This document shows positions 1-14,003 of a stretch of DNA of 64,000 bases, one piece after another. Under the pieces are notes generated by a model that was given only the letters and a program-made list of their open reading frames with translations, was not told where the DNA came from and did not search any database. Source of the stretch: CAZOWW01 sp964583765 (GTDB lineage: Bacteria > Actinomycetota > Actinomycetes > Actinomycetales > Kineosporiaceae). The position numbers and the translations under genes were made by a program. Position 1 is the stretch's first letter, and each line of letters begins with the position of its first letter. The DNA is taken from the NCBI GenBank assembly GCA_964583765.1, contig CAZOWW010000012.1, positions 1 to 64,000 of the forward strand, read 5' to 3'.

Positions 1-164
1 AGTCCGGCCGCGACCACATCCTCTGGCCAGCGCCACAAACCTGACGCACACCCCGCTCCGACCCCACCGGCCGCGGTTGTCGGTGGGCACCGTCACAGTG
101 GTCCTGAGACCATCGTCACGCGTACGGCGAGACGACCAGCATCCAACCGACAGGGGTGAGAGCC

Positions 165-557
165 ATGGGACTGTTCCTCGGCCTGCGCACGATCATCTAC
201 CCGGCCCCCGATCTCGGGGCGAGCACCGCCTGGTTCTCCGGGCTCCTCGGGATCAAGCCCTACTTCGAGGAGCCCTTCTACGTCGGGTTCGAGGTGGCCG
301 GCTACGAGCTCGGACTCGACCCGCACCGCGACCCCGCCCTCGGGCCGGTGACCTACTGGGGTGTCGCAGACCTCGACGCCGCACTGGCGCAGGCGACGGC
401 CGCGGGCGCACGCCCGGACAGCGGGATCGACGAGGTCGGGGGCAGCATCCGGGTGGCCACGGTGCTCGAACCGGGCGGCGCGGTGCTGGGGCTCATCGAG
501 AACCCGCACTTCGCCCTGCCCACCGCGCCGGAGCCCACCTCCGGGCCGGGACGCTGA
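165..557 (+). CDS. VOC (glyoxalase/bleomycin-resistance fold) family protein
   Basis: A 130-residue protein with the layout of a single-module vicinal-oxygen-chelate protein. It opens with a beta strand (LRTIIYPAPDLGAS), has a central YELGLDP strand and ends with EPGGAVLGLIENPHF, the usual last strand of the fold. VOC proteins bind a metal or small ligand as dimers and include glyoxalases, dioxygenases and antibiotic-binding proteins; nothing here identifies the substrate. The ATG at 165 is preferred over an in-frame GTG at 156 because an AGGGGTGAG ribosome-binding site (152-160) lies just ahead of the ATG. The gene converges on pyk with 43 bp between the stops. Function beyond the fold is unknown. 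Confidence 0.8.
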   Translation: MGLFLGLRTIIYPAPDLGASTAWFSGLLGIKPYFEEPFYVGFEVAGYELGLDPHRDPALGPVTYWGVADLDAALAQATAAGARPDSGIDEVGGSIRVATVLEPGGAVLGLIENPHFALPTAPEPTSGPGR

Positions 558-600
558 ACAGGCCCACCCCCTGCGGACCCCTCAGCCTCGGGACAGCGCG

Positions 601-2118
601 CTACCGGTCACTCCCGGGCAGGGTCGTCCGCAAGCCCGTCGTCGCCTGGCCGGTCGCTCCCAGGCCGGTCGTTCCCAGGCCGGTCGACGCCCTACCGGGC
701 ACCCGCAGGTCGCCGTCCTCACCGATCCGGTGCACGCGGACCATGTTCAGCGAGCCGGCGGTGCCGGGCGGGGACCCGGCGACGATCACCACGAGATCGC
801 CCGGTACGCAGCGGCCGATCGAGACCAGCGCCTCGTCCACCTGGGCCACCATCGCGTCGGTGTGCGTCACGGTCGCGGTGAGGAAGGTCTCGATCCCCCA
901 GCTCAGGGCCAGCTGAGAGCGCACCGAGGCGATCGGGGTGAAGGCCAGCAGGGGCGTGTGCGCCCGGAGCCGCGCCATGCGCCGGGCCGAGTCCCCGCTC
1001 TGCGTGAACGCGACCAGGTACTTGGCCTCCAGGAGATCGGCGATCTCCACCGCGGCCAGGGTGAGCGCGCCGCCCTTGGTGGAGGGACGGGTGCCCAGCG
1101 GCGGGATCCGGTCGAGTCCGTGCTCCTCGGTGTTCTCCACGATCCGGGACATGATCCGCACCGCTTCGAGGGGGTACTTGCCGATGCTCGTCTCCCCCGA
1201 CAGCATGACCGCGTCGGCGCCGTCCAGGACCGCATTGGCGCAGTCGCTGGCCTCCGCGCGCGTGGGCCGCGGCAGCTGGATCATCGACTCGAGCATCTGC
1301 GTGGCCACGATGACCGGCTTGGCCTCCCGGCGTGCCTGCTGGATCGCCAGCTTCTGCACCATGGGTACCTGTTCCAGCGGGAGCTCCACGCCCAGGTCCC
1401 CGCGCGCCACCATGATCCCGTCGAAGGCGCGGACGATCTCGTCGAGGTGCTCGACCGCCTGCGGCTTCTCGATCTTGGCGATGACGGGCAGGTGTACCCC
1501 CTCGTCGTCCATGATCTTGCGCACGTCCTCGGCGTCCTGGGCGTTGCGCACGAAGGACAGGGCGATCATGTCGGCCCGGAGGCGGAGGGCCCAGCGCAGG
1601 TCCGCCTCGTCCTTGGCCGACAGCGCCGGCACGCTCACCGCGACCTCGGGCAGGTTGAGCCCCTTGTGGTCGCTGACCCGGCCACCGACCTCGACCCGGG
1701 TGACCACACGCGGCCCTTCGACGTCGACGACGCGCAGCACGACCTTGCCGTCGTCCACCAGGATCGCGTTGCCGACCCGGGCGTCCTCGGGCAGACCGTG
1801 GAACGTGGTCGAGCAGCAGTTGACGTCTCCGGGTACGTCCTCGGTGGTGATGGTGAAGAGGTGGCCGTCCTCCAGCAGCACCGGCCCGCAGGCGAAGGTG
1901 CCGAGACGGATCTTCGGGCCCTGCAGGTCCGCGAGGATCCCCAGGGCCCGGCCGACCTCGTCCGCAGCCCGGCGGGCCTCGTCGTACCGTCGCTGATGTT
2001 CTGCATGATCGCCGTGGCTCAGGTTCAGTCGGGCGATGTCCACTCCGGCGGACACCAGCTCAAGCATTCGCCCGTCCGTCGCGGGCCCGAGCGTACAGAC
2101 GATCTTTGCTCTGCGCAT
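601..2118 (-). CDS. pyk: Pyruvate kinase
   Basis: Cytoplasmic glycolytic enzyme converting phosphoenolpyruvate and ADP to pyruvate and ATP. The 505-residue product has ARLNLSHG (29-36), the active-site signature IAKIEKPQ with K215 and E217, the MVARGDLGVE loop (236-245) and the C-lobe block ADAVMLSGETSIGKYP (301-316). The start MRRAKIVCTLGPAT matches the family. The core ends near residue 475, and the last ~30 residues are a low-complexity tail built of TTGLG-like 5-residue repeats. At DNA level these are about 15-bp direct repeats at 650-695. The tail is not part of the conserved enzyme. The gene lies downstream of gltBD on the same strand, separated by a hairpin terminator. Confidence 0.98.
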   Translation of the reverse strand: MRRAKIVCTLGPATDGRMLELVSAGVDIARLNLSHGDHAEHQRRYDEARRAADEVGRALGILADLQGPKIRLGTFACGPVLLEDGHLFTITTEDVPGDVNCCSTTFHGLPEDARVGNAILVDDGKVVLRVVDVEGPRVVTRVEVGGRVSDHKGLNLPEVAVSVPALSAKDEADLRWALRLRADMIALSFVRNAQDAEDVRKIMDDEGVHLPVIAKIEKPQAVEHLDEIVRAFDGIMVARGDLGVELPLEQVPMVQKLAIQQARREAKPVIVATQMLESMIQLPRPTRAEASDCANAVLDGADAVMLSGETSIGKYPLEAVRIMSRIVENTEEHGLDRIPPLGTRPSTKGGALTLAAVEIADLLEAKYLVAFTQSGDSARRMARLRAHTPLLAFTPIASVRSQLALSWGIETFLTATVTHTDAMVAQVDEALVSIGRCVPGDLVVIVAGSPPGTAGSLNMVRVHRIGEDGDLRVPGRASTGLGTTGLGATGQATTGLRTTLPGSDR

Positions 2119-2186
2119 GGTTCGACCCTAGGCCTTTCCCGGTACCGATGAGGAGGCCGCTCCCCATTAAGAGGCCATGGCAGCGA

Positions 2187-2216
2187 CGAGGCCGCCGGAC
2201 GGATCCGGCGGCCTCG
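2187..2216 (-). terminator. Hairpin terminator after gltD
   Basis: A perfect 13-bp inverted repeat (CGAGGCCGCCGGA at 2187-2199 with its complement at 2204-2216) around a 4-nt CGGA loop begins 7 nt after the gltD stop. There is no T-tract, as is common for actinobacterial I-shaped terminators. It separates gltBD from pyk. Confidence 0.75.
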
Positions 2217-2222
2217 TGCAGG

Positions 2223-3672
2223 TCAGACGGTCAACGGCCTCGTCGACGCCTTGATCGGCGAGGGGAGCCGGGTACTTCCGGTCAACCACCGATCGACCGC
2301 GGCGGCACAGGCACGTCCTTCCGCGATGGCCCAGACGATCAGCGACTGGCCACGCCCGGCGTCCCCGGCCACGAAGACTCCCGGGACACCGGTGGCGAAG
2401 GCGTCGTCACGCACGATCGTGCCGCGCTCGGTCACCGCGACGCCCAACTGGTCCAGCAGGGAGCCCCGCTCGGGGCCGACGAAGCCCATGGCGAGCAGCA
2501 CGAGTTGCGCGGGCAGCGTGCGTTCCGACCCCTCGACCGGGGTGAAGCGGCCGTCCACGAGCTCCACCTCGACCAGGCTCAGTCCGGAGACCTGGCCCTG
2601 CTCGTCGCCGAGGAACTCCACGGTGTTCACCGCGAAGACCCGGTCCCCGCCCTCCTCGTGCGCGCTGGACACGCGGTACAGCATCGGGTAGGTCGGCCAC
2701 GGCTGGGCGGCCGGACGCTCCTCCGAGGGCCTCGGCATGATCTCGAGTTGGGTGACCGAACGTGCGCCCTGCCGCAGGGCGGTGCCCAGGCAGTCGGCGC
2801 CGGTGTCCCCACCGCCGATGATCACGACGTCCTTGTCCGTCGCCAGCACCTGGCCGGAGACCTCGCGCCCGACCGAGACCCGGTTGGCCGGGGGCAGGTA
2901 CTCCATCGCCTGGTGGATCCCGGCGAGCTCCCGCCCGGGGATCGGCAGGTCACGCCACGCCGTGGCCCCGACCGCCAGCACGACCGCGTCGTACCGCTCG
3001 CGCAACTGCTGGCCCGTGATGTCGGTGCCCACGGCCACGCCGGTGCGGAACCGGGTGCCCTCGGCCTCCATCTGGCTCAGCCGCCGGTCGACGTGGTGCT
3101 TCTCCATCTTGAACTCGGGGATGCCGTAGCGCAGCAGCCCGCCCGCCTGATCGGCCCGCTCGAAGACGGCCACGGTGTGGCCCGCCCGAGTGAGCTGCTG
3201 GGCCGCGGCCAGGCCCGCCGGACCGGAGCCGATCACCGCCACCGTCTTGTCGGTGAGCCGCTCCGGAGGCCGCGGGGTGACCCACCCGTTGGCGAAGGCG
3301 GTGTCGATGATGCTGACCTCGATCTGCTTGATCGTCACCGCCGGCTGGTTGATGCCCAGCACGCAGGAGGTCTCGCAGGGCGCCGGGCACAGCCGGCCCG
3401 TGAACTCGGGGAAGTTGTTCGTCGAGTGCAGCCGCTCGACGGCCTCGCGGCCGTCGCCCCGCCAGACGAGGTCGTTCCACTCCGGGATCAGGTTGCCCAG
3501 CGGACACCCGCTGTGACAGAACGGGATGCCGCAGTCCATGCACCGGCTCGCCTGCCGGTTGAGCACGGCCGGGTCCTGCGGCTCGTAGACCTCTCGCCAG
3601 TCCTTCAGCCGTTCGTCGACCGGGCGGCGGGCGGGCAGCTCCCGCTGCCGGACGCTGAGGAACCCCTTCGGG

Positions 3673-3680
<8 letters not shown>
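2223..3680 (-). CDS. gltD: Glutamate synthase (NADPH) small subunit
   Basis: A 485-residue iron-sulfur flavoprotein that passes electrons from NADPH through FAD and 4Fe-4S clusters to the large subunit in the GS-GOGAT ammonium-assimilation route. Visible are the N-terminal cluster cysteines [17 protein letters not shown] (47-63) and CPAPCETSC, the FAD Rossmann motif [13 protein letters not shown], the NADPH motif GGGDTGADC and the C-terminal FAD motif [13 protein letters not shown]. The GTG start at 3680 overlaps the end of gltB by 8 bp, so the two subunits are translationally coupled, as expected for an alpha-beta complex. Confidence 0.97.
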
Positions 3681-8223
<4,543 letters not shown>

Positions 8224-8356
8224 GTGGGCACCTCGTCGTCGATCGGGACAGGCCTGCTCAGGATGGACGGCCGGCACGAACGAGACGAGCCAGGCGAGAT
8301 CGCCTGTCCTCACGTACCGCGTCGTCCGCCTGGGACGACGCTGGCCCGCGGGTTTG

Positions 8357-8392
8357 GTGACGTCACTGTAATGGGTCGGAATACCGACCCGT
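8357..8392 (-). promoter_or_regulatory. Two adjacent palindromes in the gltB upstream region
   Basis: The 245 bp between gltB and lgt contain the perfect 10-bp palindrome GTGACGTCAC (8357-8366). Six bp further on is an inverted repeat GGGTCGG-AATA-CCGACCC (8373-8390), extendable by a T-G wobble and an A-T pair. They lie about 135-170 bp ahead of the gltB start. The position suits an operator for a nitrogen regulator such as GlnR, but the match to a GlnR box (gTnAC-n6-GaAAC, from memory) is only partial, so the binding factor is unknown. The upstream half could instead be part of the lgt terminator. Confidence 0.4.
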
Positions 8393-8468
8393 AACCTTCA
8401 TCGGTCCCGCGTTGACCCGCGAGTCTTTGTGGCCTCGCAGTACCGCGGACGGCCGTGGAGCGTGTCCC

Positions 8469-9554
8469 TCACCCCGGTCGGGTGGTGGACCCCGGTTGCT
8501 CGGCCTTCGCCGCGTCGGCGTCCTGCGCCGTCCCGGCATCGCTGCTCGCCTGCGGAGACCTCGTCGTCGCGTCGAGGGATTCGACGGTCCCGGCGCCCTC
8601 CGCAGACACCTCGTCGTCCTGCACCGCTCCTTCGAGCGGGCTCTCGCCCCCTGCGGTCGCGGCCCCCCGGTCAAGGTCCCCTGCGGGAACCCGGTCGAGG
8701 TACGGACTGTCCTCGCGCCCGGGCCGGGCCTTCGCCGACAGGATCAGGTACAGGATACCCCCCAGGCAGACCAGGGCACTGGTCCACAGGTTCAGGCGCA
8801 GGCCCAGGATGTGGTTCGCGTCGTCGGTGCGCAACGCCTCGATCCAGCCCCGGCCCAGGGTGTAGCCGACCACGTACCAGGCGAAGAGCCGCCCGTGCCC
8901 GATCCGGAAGCGCCGGTCGGCCCAGAGCAGCACCCCGGCCAGGCCGAGGTCCCACACGCACTCGTAGAGGAAGGTGGGCTGGAACACGCCCTCCACCTTG
9001 AGATGCCCGTTGAGGTCGCGCTGGGCGACTCCCTGGTTGGGATCGCCGAAGTCGTAGACCTTCAGGCCCCAGGGCAGGTTCGTGGTCGCCCCGTGCAACT
9101 CGTTGTTGAACCAGTTGCCCCAGCGGCCGATCCCCTGGGCGATCACGATGCCCGGGGCCACGGCGTCCGCGAACAGGGGCAGGCGCACCCCGGCCCGCCG
9201 GCAGCCGATCCAGGCACCGACCCCGCCCAGGGCGATGGCGCCCCAGACCCCCAGGCCGCCCTGCCAGATCTTCAGGGCATCCACCAGATGGCCGGGCGTG
9301 TCGAAGTACCGCTGCGGAGTGGTGAGCACGTGGTACAGCCGCGCACCGATGATCCCGGCGGGCACCGCCCAGACCGCCACGTCCATGACGACCCCGGCCC
9401 GCACGCCGCGGGCCTGCAGGCGCCGCTCCCCCAACCAGATCGCGGCGATGATGCCGGCGATGATGCAGCCCGCGTAGGCGCGCAGGGCCACCGGCCCGAC
9501 GTGCCACACCGAGCGGGTGGGGCTGGGCAGCGTGGCCAGCAGGGTGCCGATCAC
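8469..9554 (-). CDS. lgt: Prolipoprotein diacylglyceryl transferase
   Basis: Integral membrane enzyme that transfers diacylglycerol from phosphatidylglycerol to the lipobox cysteine of prolipoproteins. The 361-residue protein carries the Lgt signature GRWGNWFNNELHG (143-155) and ARLYHVL (71-77), with about seven hydrophobic segments over residues 20-275. The last ~80 residues are an acidic, Ala/Ser-rich cytoplasmic extension not needed for the family fold. The GTG start at 9554 overlaps the trpA stop as GTGA, so translation is coupled to the trp operon. Placement directly after trpA is usual in actinobacteria. Confidence 0.96.
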   Translation of the reverse strand: MIGTLLATLPSPTRSVWHVGPVALRAYAGCIIAGIIAAIWLGERRLQARGVRAGVVMDVAVWAVPAGIIGARLYHVLTTPQRYFDTPGHLVDALKIWQGGLGVWGAIALGGVGAWIGCRRAGVRLPLFADAVAPGIVIAQGIGRWGNWFNNELHGATTNLPWGLKVYDFGDPNQGVAQRDLNGHLKVEGVFQPTFLYECVWDLGLAGVLLWADRRFRIGHGRLFAWYVVGYTLGRGWIEALRTDDANHILGLRLNLWTSALVCLGGILYLILSAKARPGREDSPYLDRVPAGDLDRGAATAGGESPLEGAVQDDEVSAEGAGTVESLDATTRSPQASSDAGTAQDADAAKAEQPGSTTRPG

Positions 9555-10372
9555 GCGGGAACCGTCCTGGCGGCCTCGCGCACGCCCTCGACCAGTTCCC
9601 CGGCGACGGACTTCAGCGCGGTCAGCCCGGCGGAGCGGTCACGGGCCTCGGTCAGGCACCGCACGAAGGCCGAGCCCACGATCACCCCGTCCGCGAAGGC
9701 GGCGACCTCGGCGGCCTGGGTACGGGTGGACACCCCCAGACCCACGCACACGCGCTCGGCGCCGGCCGCCCGGGTGCGGGCCACGAGCTCCTCGGCCCCG
9801 GACCCCACCTGGTTGCGCACCCCGGTCACGCCCATGGTCGAGGCGGCGTAGACCCAGCCCCGGCACGCGGCCGTGGTGATCCGCAGGCGTTCGGGCGTCG
9901 AGGACGGCGCGACCAGGAACACCCGCTCCAGAACGTGCCGCTCGCTCGCGGCGATCCAGGGGGCGGCCTCGTCCGGGATCAGATCCGGGGTGATCAGGCC
10001 GGCCCCGCCCGCCTCGGCCAGGTCCGCGGCGAAACGGTCGACGCCGTAGCGGTCGACGAGGTTCCAGTACGTCATGACGAGGACAGGGGCCGGCCCCGCG
10101 GAGAGCGTGCGCACCGCGGCCAGGACGTCGCGGGTGCGGGTACCGCCCCGCAGCGCGGCGTCCACCGCGTACTGGATCACCGGCCCGTCCATGAGCGGGT
10201 CCGAGTAGGGGATGCCGAGCTCGATGACGTCCACCCCGGCCTCGACCAGCACCTGGACCGCCTCGACGGAGGTCGGCACGTCCGGGTAGCCCACAGGGAG
10301 GTAGCCGACCAGGGCGGCGCGGCCCTCGGCCCGGGCCCGGTCCAGGGCCTCGCGGCTGCTGCGCGCGCTCAC
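9551..10372 (-). CDS. trpA: Tryptophan synthase alpha subunit
   Basis: Cleaves indole-3-glycerol phosphate to indole, which tunnels to TrpB. The 273-residue TIM barrel shows [18 protein letters not shown], with the catalytic acids Glu51 and Asp62, and the phosphate-binding block near [12 protein letters not shown]. The frame is open far upstream, but the GTG at 10372 overlaps the trpB stop as GTGA and gives the normal family N-terminus. The gene is the third member of a trpC-trpB-trpA-lgt run in which every junction is a 4-bp overlap. Confidence 0.97.
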   Translation of the reverse strand: MSARSSREALDRARAEGRAALVGYLPVGYPDVPTSVEAVQVLVEAGVDVIELGIPYSDPLMDGPVIQYAVDAALRGGTRTRDVLAAVRTLSAGPAPVLVMTYWNLVDRYGVDRFAADLAEAGGAGLITPDLIPDEAAPWIAASERHVLERVFLVAPSSTPERLRITTAACRGWVYAASTMGVTGVRNQVGSGAEELVARTRAAGAERVCVGLGVSTRTQAAEVAAFADGVIVGSAFVRCLTEARDRSAGLTALKSVAGELVEGVREAARTVPA

Positions 10373-11685
10373 GCGGGCTCCTCCCGGTCGATCAGGTTCT
10401 CGGCGCTGTGCACCTCGACCGCGTCCGTCGGTTCCGCCGGGCTCCCCGGCTCGCCGGTCGGGCTCTGCGGCTCGTCCAGCAGGCCGAACCAGCGGGCGGC
10501 GGTGTCCACGTCCTTGTCCCCGCGGCCGGACAGGTTCACGAGCAGGATCGCGCCGGGGCCCCGCTCGCGTCCCGCCCGCAACGCCCCGGCCAGTGCGTGG
10601 GCGCTCTCGATCGCCGGGATTATCCCCTCCGTGCGGCAGAGCAGCCGGAAGGCCTCCATCGCCTCGGTGTCGGTGACCGACTCGTACCGGGCGCGGCCGG
10701 TCTCGTGCAGCCAGGAGTGCTCCGGCCCCACACCCGGGTAGTCCAGCCCGGCGGAGATGGAGTGGCTGTCCCGGGTCTGACCGTCCTCGTCCTGCAGGAT
10801 GAACGTCCGGCTGCCGTGCAGCACGCCGGGCATTCCCCCGCCGATCGCCGCGGCGTGCCGGCCGGTCTCCAAGCCCTCGCCGCCGGCCTCGACGCCGAGC
10901 AGGGCGACCTCGGGGTCGTCGAGGAAGGCGTGGAAGATGCCGATCGCGTTCGAGCCGCCGCCCACGCAGGCGCACACCAGGTCGGGAAGCCGCCCCGTGG
11001 CCGCGAGTACCTGCTCGCGGGCCTCCAGGCCGATCACGCGGTGGAAGTCGCGCACCATGGTCGGGAAGGGGTGCGGGCCGCCCACCGTGCCGAGCAGGTA
11101 GTGCGTGTGCTCGACATTGGTGACCCAGTCACGCATCGCCTCGTTCATGGCGTCCTTGAGGGTGCGCGAACCCGTCCTCACCGGGATCACGGTCGCGCCG
11201 AGGAGGCGCATCCGGGCCACGTTCAGGGCCTGGCGCCGGGTGTCCTCCTCCCCCATGTAGACCACGCACTCCAGCCCGAGCAGCGCCGCGGCGGTGGCGG
11301 TGGCCACCCCGTGCTGCCCGGCGCCGGTCTCGGCGATGACCCGCTTCTTGCCCATGCGCACCGTGAGCAGTGCCTGCCCCAGCACATTGTTGATCTTGTG
11401 TGAGCCGGTGTGGTTGAGGTCCTCACGCTTGAGGAACACCCGAGCACCGCCCGCATGGGCCGCGAACCGCGGCACCTCGGTGAGCAGGCTCGGCCGGCCC
11501 GAGTAACTGCGGTGCAGTTCGGCCAGTTGCTCCTGGTAACCCGGATCCGCCATCGCCTCGGCGAAGGCCCGCTCCAGCTCGTCGAGTGCGGCGACCAGGG
11601 CCTCGGGCACGAACCGGCCGCCGAAACGGCCGAAGTACGGCCCGTGCGCCTCGCGCAGGCTCAGCTCGGGGGCGTGCGCGGTCAC
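10369..11685 (-). CDS. trpB: Tryptophan synthase beta subunit
   Basis: PLP enzyme that condenses indole with serine to make tryptophan. The 438-residue protein has [17 protein letters not shown] (14-30), the PLP lysine in [10 protein letters not shown] (Lys97), [17 protein letters not shown] and the phosphate loop [10 protein letters not shown]. About 35 C-terminal residues rich in Glu, Pro and Ser extend beyond the usual end. The GTG start at 11685 overlaps the trpC stop as GTGA. Confidence 0.98.
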   Translation of the reverse strand: MTAHAPELSLREAHGPYFGRFGGRFVPEALVAALDELERAFAEAMADPGYQEQLAELHRSYSGRPSLLTEVPRFAAHAGGARVFLKREDLNHTGSHKINNVLGQALLTVRMGKKRVIAETGAGQHGVATATAAALLGLECVVYMGEEDTRRQALNVARMRLLGATVIPVRTGSRTLKDAMNEAMRDWVTNVEHTHYLLGTVGGPHPFPTMVRDFHRVIGLEAREQVLAATGRLPDLVCACVGGGSNAIGIFHAFLDDPEVALLGVEAGGEGLETGRHAAAIGGGMPGVLHGSRTFILQDEDGQTRDSHSISAGLDYPGVGPEHSWLHETGRARYESVTDTEAMEAFRLLCRTEGIIPAIESAHALAGALRAGRERGPGAILLVNLSGRGDKDVDTAARWFGLLDEPQSPTGEPGSPAEPTDAVEVHSAENLIDREEPA

Positions 11686-12494
11686 CGGCGTGCCGCCCGC
11701 AGGGCCGGGTGGGCACCTGCGGCGACCAGGTCCGCGACCGCGGCCCGCGGGTCCTTGCCCGTGACCAGACTCTCGCCCACGAGGACGGCGTCCGCACCGG
11801 ACCGGGCGAACTCCAGCACGTCGTGGGGACCACGCACCCCGGACTCGGCCACGCGCACGATCTCCGTCGGCACGGTGGGCGCCACCCGGGCGAAGGTGGT
11901 CCGGTCCACCTGCAGGGTCTTCAGGTCCCGGCAGTTGACGCCGATCACCCGGGACCCGGCGTCCACCGCACGGTGCACTTCCTCGACGTCGTGCACCTCG
12001 ACGAGGGCGGTCATCCCCAGCGAGTGCACGCGCTCGACGAGGGAGACCAGGGCCTCCTGCTCGAGAGCGGCCACGATCAGCAGGACGAGGTCGGCGCCGT
12101 AGGCGCGTGCCTCCCAGACCTGATAGCTGCTCACGACGAAGTCCTTGCGCAGGACGGGCACGTCCACGGCGGCCCGGACCGCGGCCAGATCGGCGAGACT
12201 CCCGCCGAAGCGCCGGGGCTCGGTCAGCACGCTGATCACGCTTGCGCCGCCGGACTCGTAGTCATGGGCCAGACCCGCCGGATCGGCGATCGCGGCGAGC
12301 GGGCCCTTGCTCGGGCTCGACCGCTTCACCTCGGCGATCACTTTGACGGCATCGCCGTCACGCAGCGCCCCCTCCGCGGCCATGGCCGAGGGTCGCCGTT
12401 CGGCGAGCTCCTGCAGCGCGGCCAGGCTGGTGCGGGCCTGACGGTCGACGAGGTCCTCGCGGACCCCCGCGAGAATGTCGTCGAGCACAGTCAC
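11682..12494 (-). CDS. trpC: Indole-3-glycerol phosphate synthase
   Basis: Closes the indole ring from CdRP. The 270-residue barrel has the signature [15 protein letters not shown] (52-66), with the catalytic lysines, then [16 protein letters not shown] and the late [13 protein letters not shown] and VAESGVRG strands. The open frame extends to 12608, but the GTG at 12494 has an AGGGGG ribosome-binding site 6 nt ahead and gives the family N-terminus ([14 protein letters not shown]). No trpD, trpF or trpG is in this cluster, so those steps must be encoded elsewhere, trpF probably by PriA/HisA as in other actinobacteria. Confidence 0.96.
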   Translation of the reverse strand: MTVLDDILAGVREDLVDRQARTSLAALQELAERRPSAMAAEGALRDGDAVKVIAEVKRSSPSKGPLAAIADPAGLAHDYESGGASVISVLTEPRRFGGSLADLAAVRAAVDVPVLRKDFVVSSYQVWEARAYGADLVLLIVAALEQEALVSLVERVHSLGMTALVEVHDVEEVHRAVDAGSRVIGVNCRDLKTLQVDRTTFARVAPTVPTEIVRVAESGVRGPHDVLEFARSGADAVLVGESLVTGKDPRAAVADLVAAGAHPALRAARR

Positions 12495-12554
12495 GAGGGA
12501 CCCCCTGTCGGTGGCGGTCAGGTGGCTCTGATGGTACCCACGGCGAAAGAGGCG

Positions 12555-12664
12555 CCTGGCCGGGGTCCCGTACCGACGCCGGAGGCGCCCGGCCAGGGGC
12601 CGTTCCACGCACGGGAACCGGTGGGCGCGTCGCGCGACGAGCCCCTGCCGGCACCCGTGCGTGA
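12555..12664 (-). promoter_or_regulatory. Two strong hairpins between the DUF4282 gene and trpC
   Basis: In transcript order the first is a perfect 10-bp stem (12607-12616 with 12655-12664) whose 38-nt loop contains a further GGGC/GCCC pairing. The second is another perfect 10-bp stem, CCTGGCCGGG (12555-12564) with CCCGGCCAGG (12588-12597). They occupy the leader ahead of trpC. They may terminate transcription after the DUF4282 gene or modulate read-through into trpCBA. I found no Trp-rich leader peptide, so classical attenuation is not supported. Confidence 0.45.
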
Positions 12665-12731
12665 ACGACCCCAGGAGCAGCGCAGCGGCGGTGTCGATCA
12701 GTGGGCGGGATCGGTCAGCAGAAGGAATCGA

Positions 12732-13232
12732 TCAGTAGGCGGAGGTGCCGCCGCCGTAGTAACCGCTGCCTCCCTGCACCGGGGCGGAGGACGGCATCTG
12801 CGGAGCGGACGGCATTTGCGGAGCGGACGGAGTCGGCGGAGCGGGCGGGGCCTGGGGAGCCGGTGGCGCCTGGGCGGTCGTCAGGGCGCGCGCGAGCGCG
12901 TCCAGCCCGGTGGCGATCGCGGTGGTGTTGTCGCTGATGCGGAAGACGACGGCGAACAGCTCCAGGGAGATCCGGGCGAACGCGATCAACACGACCCAAC
13001 CCACGCCCAGGATGATCAGCGCGATCAGGCCGCTCGTGGGACTCGCCTGGAACGCCGTCAGCAACATGCCGAGGCTCGCGACCGTCACCAGGATGAAGGT
13101 CAGAAGGTAGACCGTGGTGATGATCTTCAAGGAGACGAAGCGGGTGAACTTGAAGTCCGTCAGCCCGCTCATGAAGGCACTCGCGACTCCTCCTTCACGG
13201 GTACCACCGGTGCTGTAGTTGGGATCGGACAT
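12732..13232 (-). CDS. DUF4282-type membrane protein
   Basis: A 166-residue protein with two hydrophobic helices (about residues 38-63 and 71-94), the second followed by FARISLELFAVVFRISDNT, which is characteristic of the DUF4282 family. The C-terminal third is Pro/Ala/Gln-rich with repeated PSAPQM units. The frame opens at 13274, but the ATG at 13232 has AGGAAAG 9 nt ahead. Function is unknown. It sits inside the trp operon between the HGxxPAAW gene and trpC, a position where small membrane proteins recur in actinobacteria, so a link to tryptophan metabolism is only contextual. Confidence 0.8.
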   Translation of the reverse strand: MSDPNYSTGGTREGGVASAFMSGLTDFKFTRFVSLKIITTVYLLTFILVTVASLGMLLTAFQASPTSGLIALIILGVGWVVLIAFARISLELFAVVFRISDNTTAIATGLDALARALTTAQAPPAPQAPPAPPTPSAPQMPSAPQMPSSAPVQGGSGYYGGGTSAY

Positions 13233-13568
13233 ACGCGCGCTCACTTTCCTCGATCCGGAGGGGCTGGAGACCACCCTACGGGCGTTGGGACCGACCAGTA
13301 TGGCCCCCGCTCGCCGCCCATGGACGGCCTGCGCGACCCCGGGGACCGCTCGGGTGACATCCCGGTCACCGGATTCACCGGACGATCCGCCGCAAGCCGC
13401 CCATCATGTGCGTGCGGACTCCCTCCTCCGGGGTGCGCACCTGCAGCGAGTCGGCGTCCTCGCGGTACCTGCTCGGGCTCCCTCTCACGGGGATGCGTCA
13501 CTCTCGCCCCGAGCCGTACGGGTCACCCTCCCCACGGGTCGTGTGAGAAAACTCTCCGGACGGCGCAG
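13233..13568. other. Intergenic region upstream of the DUF4282 gene
   Basis: 336 bp without a convincing gene; short open frames on both strands show no family resemblance. It contains a small hairpin GGTGAC-(6)-GTCACC (13353-13370). It may hold the promoter for DUF4282-trpCBA-lgt, but no promoter consensus can be named with confidence. Confidence 0.5.
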
Positions 13569-14003
13569 CTAGTCACCGCCGTCGGAACCGGCGCTCCCCC
13601 ACCCGCTCGCCGGGGCATGCGCCGGATCCCGGCGAGCCCCACCTGCTCGCACCGGGTCCCTGGACGTCCCGTTCCCCCGCCCCGGATCCGGCTGTCCCCC
13701 TGAACCCGCGTCGGCCTCGTACCCGCCGGGTCGCAGCGCATCCTGCCCGCGCGCGCCGTGTCCCCCGACGCCGTATCCACGGGCGGCGAGCACCCACCCG
13801 ACGAGCGGCCCCAGGGCCGCCACGGCCACCCCCACGACGAAGACCGGGACGGAGACAACGACCACGGCCGCGGCCATCACCAACGCGCCCGCAATGATCA
13901 CCGCGACCGTGGTCCAGGCGGCGGGAGTGTTCCCGTGCCGGTCGTCGATCTCCGGGGGCGTGGGTACGGCGGGAACGTTCCTGCGCAAGGGTGCGCCGAC
14001 CAT
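13569..14003 (-). CDS. HGxxPAAW family small membrane protein
   Basis: A 144-residue protein named for its motif, here HGNTPAAW (23-30). The motif is followed by two hydrophobic helices (about 31-49 and 52-76) and a Gly/Arg/Asp-rich tail. The family is confined to actinobacteria and is typically found in the trp operon between the trp-associated membrane protein and trpC, as here; no biochemical role is known to me. The ATG at 14003 is chosen over the long upstream open frame because GGAAG lies ~7 nt ahead and everything upstream is unlike the family. Confidence 0.85.
   Translation of the reverse strand: MVGAPLRRNVPAVPTPPEIDDRHGNTPAAWTTVAVIIAGALVMAAAVVVVSVPVFVVGVAVAALGPLVGWVLAARGYGVGGHGARGQDALRPGGYEADAGSGGQPDPGRGNGTSRDPVRAGGARRDPAHAPASGWGSAGSDGGD

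Noticed and set aside
1..164. A gene fragment at the left edge of the window.
   Set aside because: Too short and without similarity in any frame to call; only the VOC gene's upstream region can be supported.
12495..12731. A Trp-codon leader peptide or T-box ahead of trpC.
   Set aside because: No run of TGG codons behind a plausible start and no T-box sequence or specifier loop found.
13241..13501. An 86-codon frame between the DUF4282 and HGxxPAAW genes.
   Set aside because: Low-complexity Arg/Pro/Gly composition, no ribosome-binding site and no similarity to known small proteins of trp operons.
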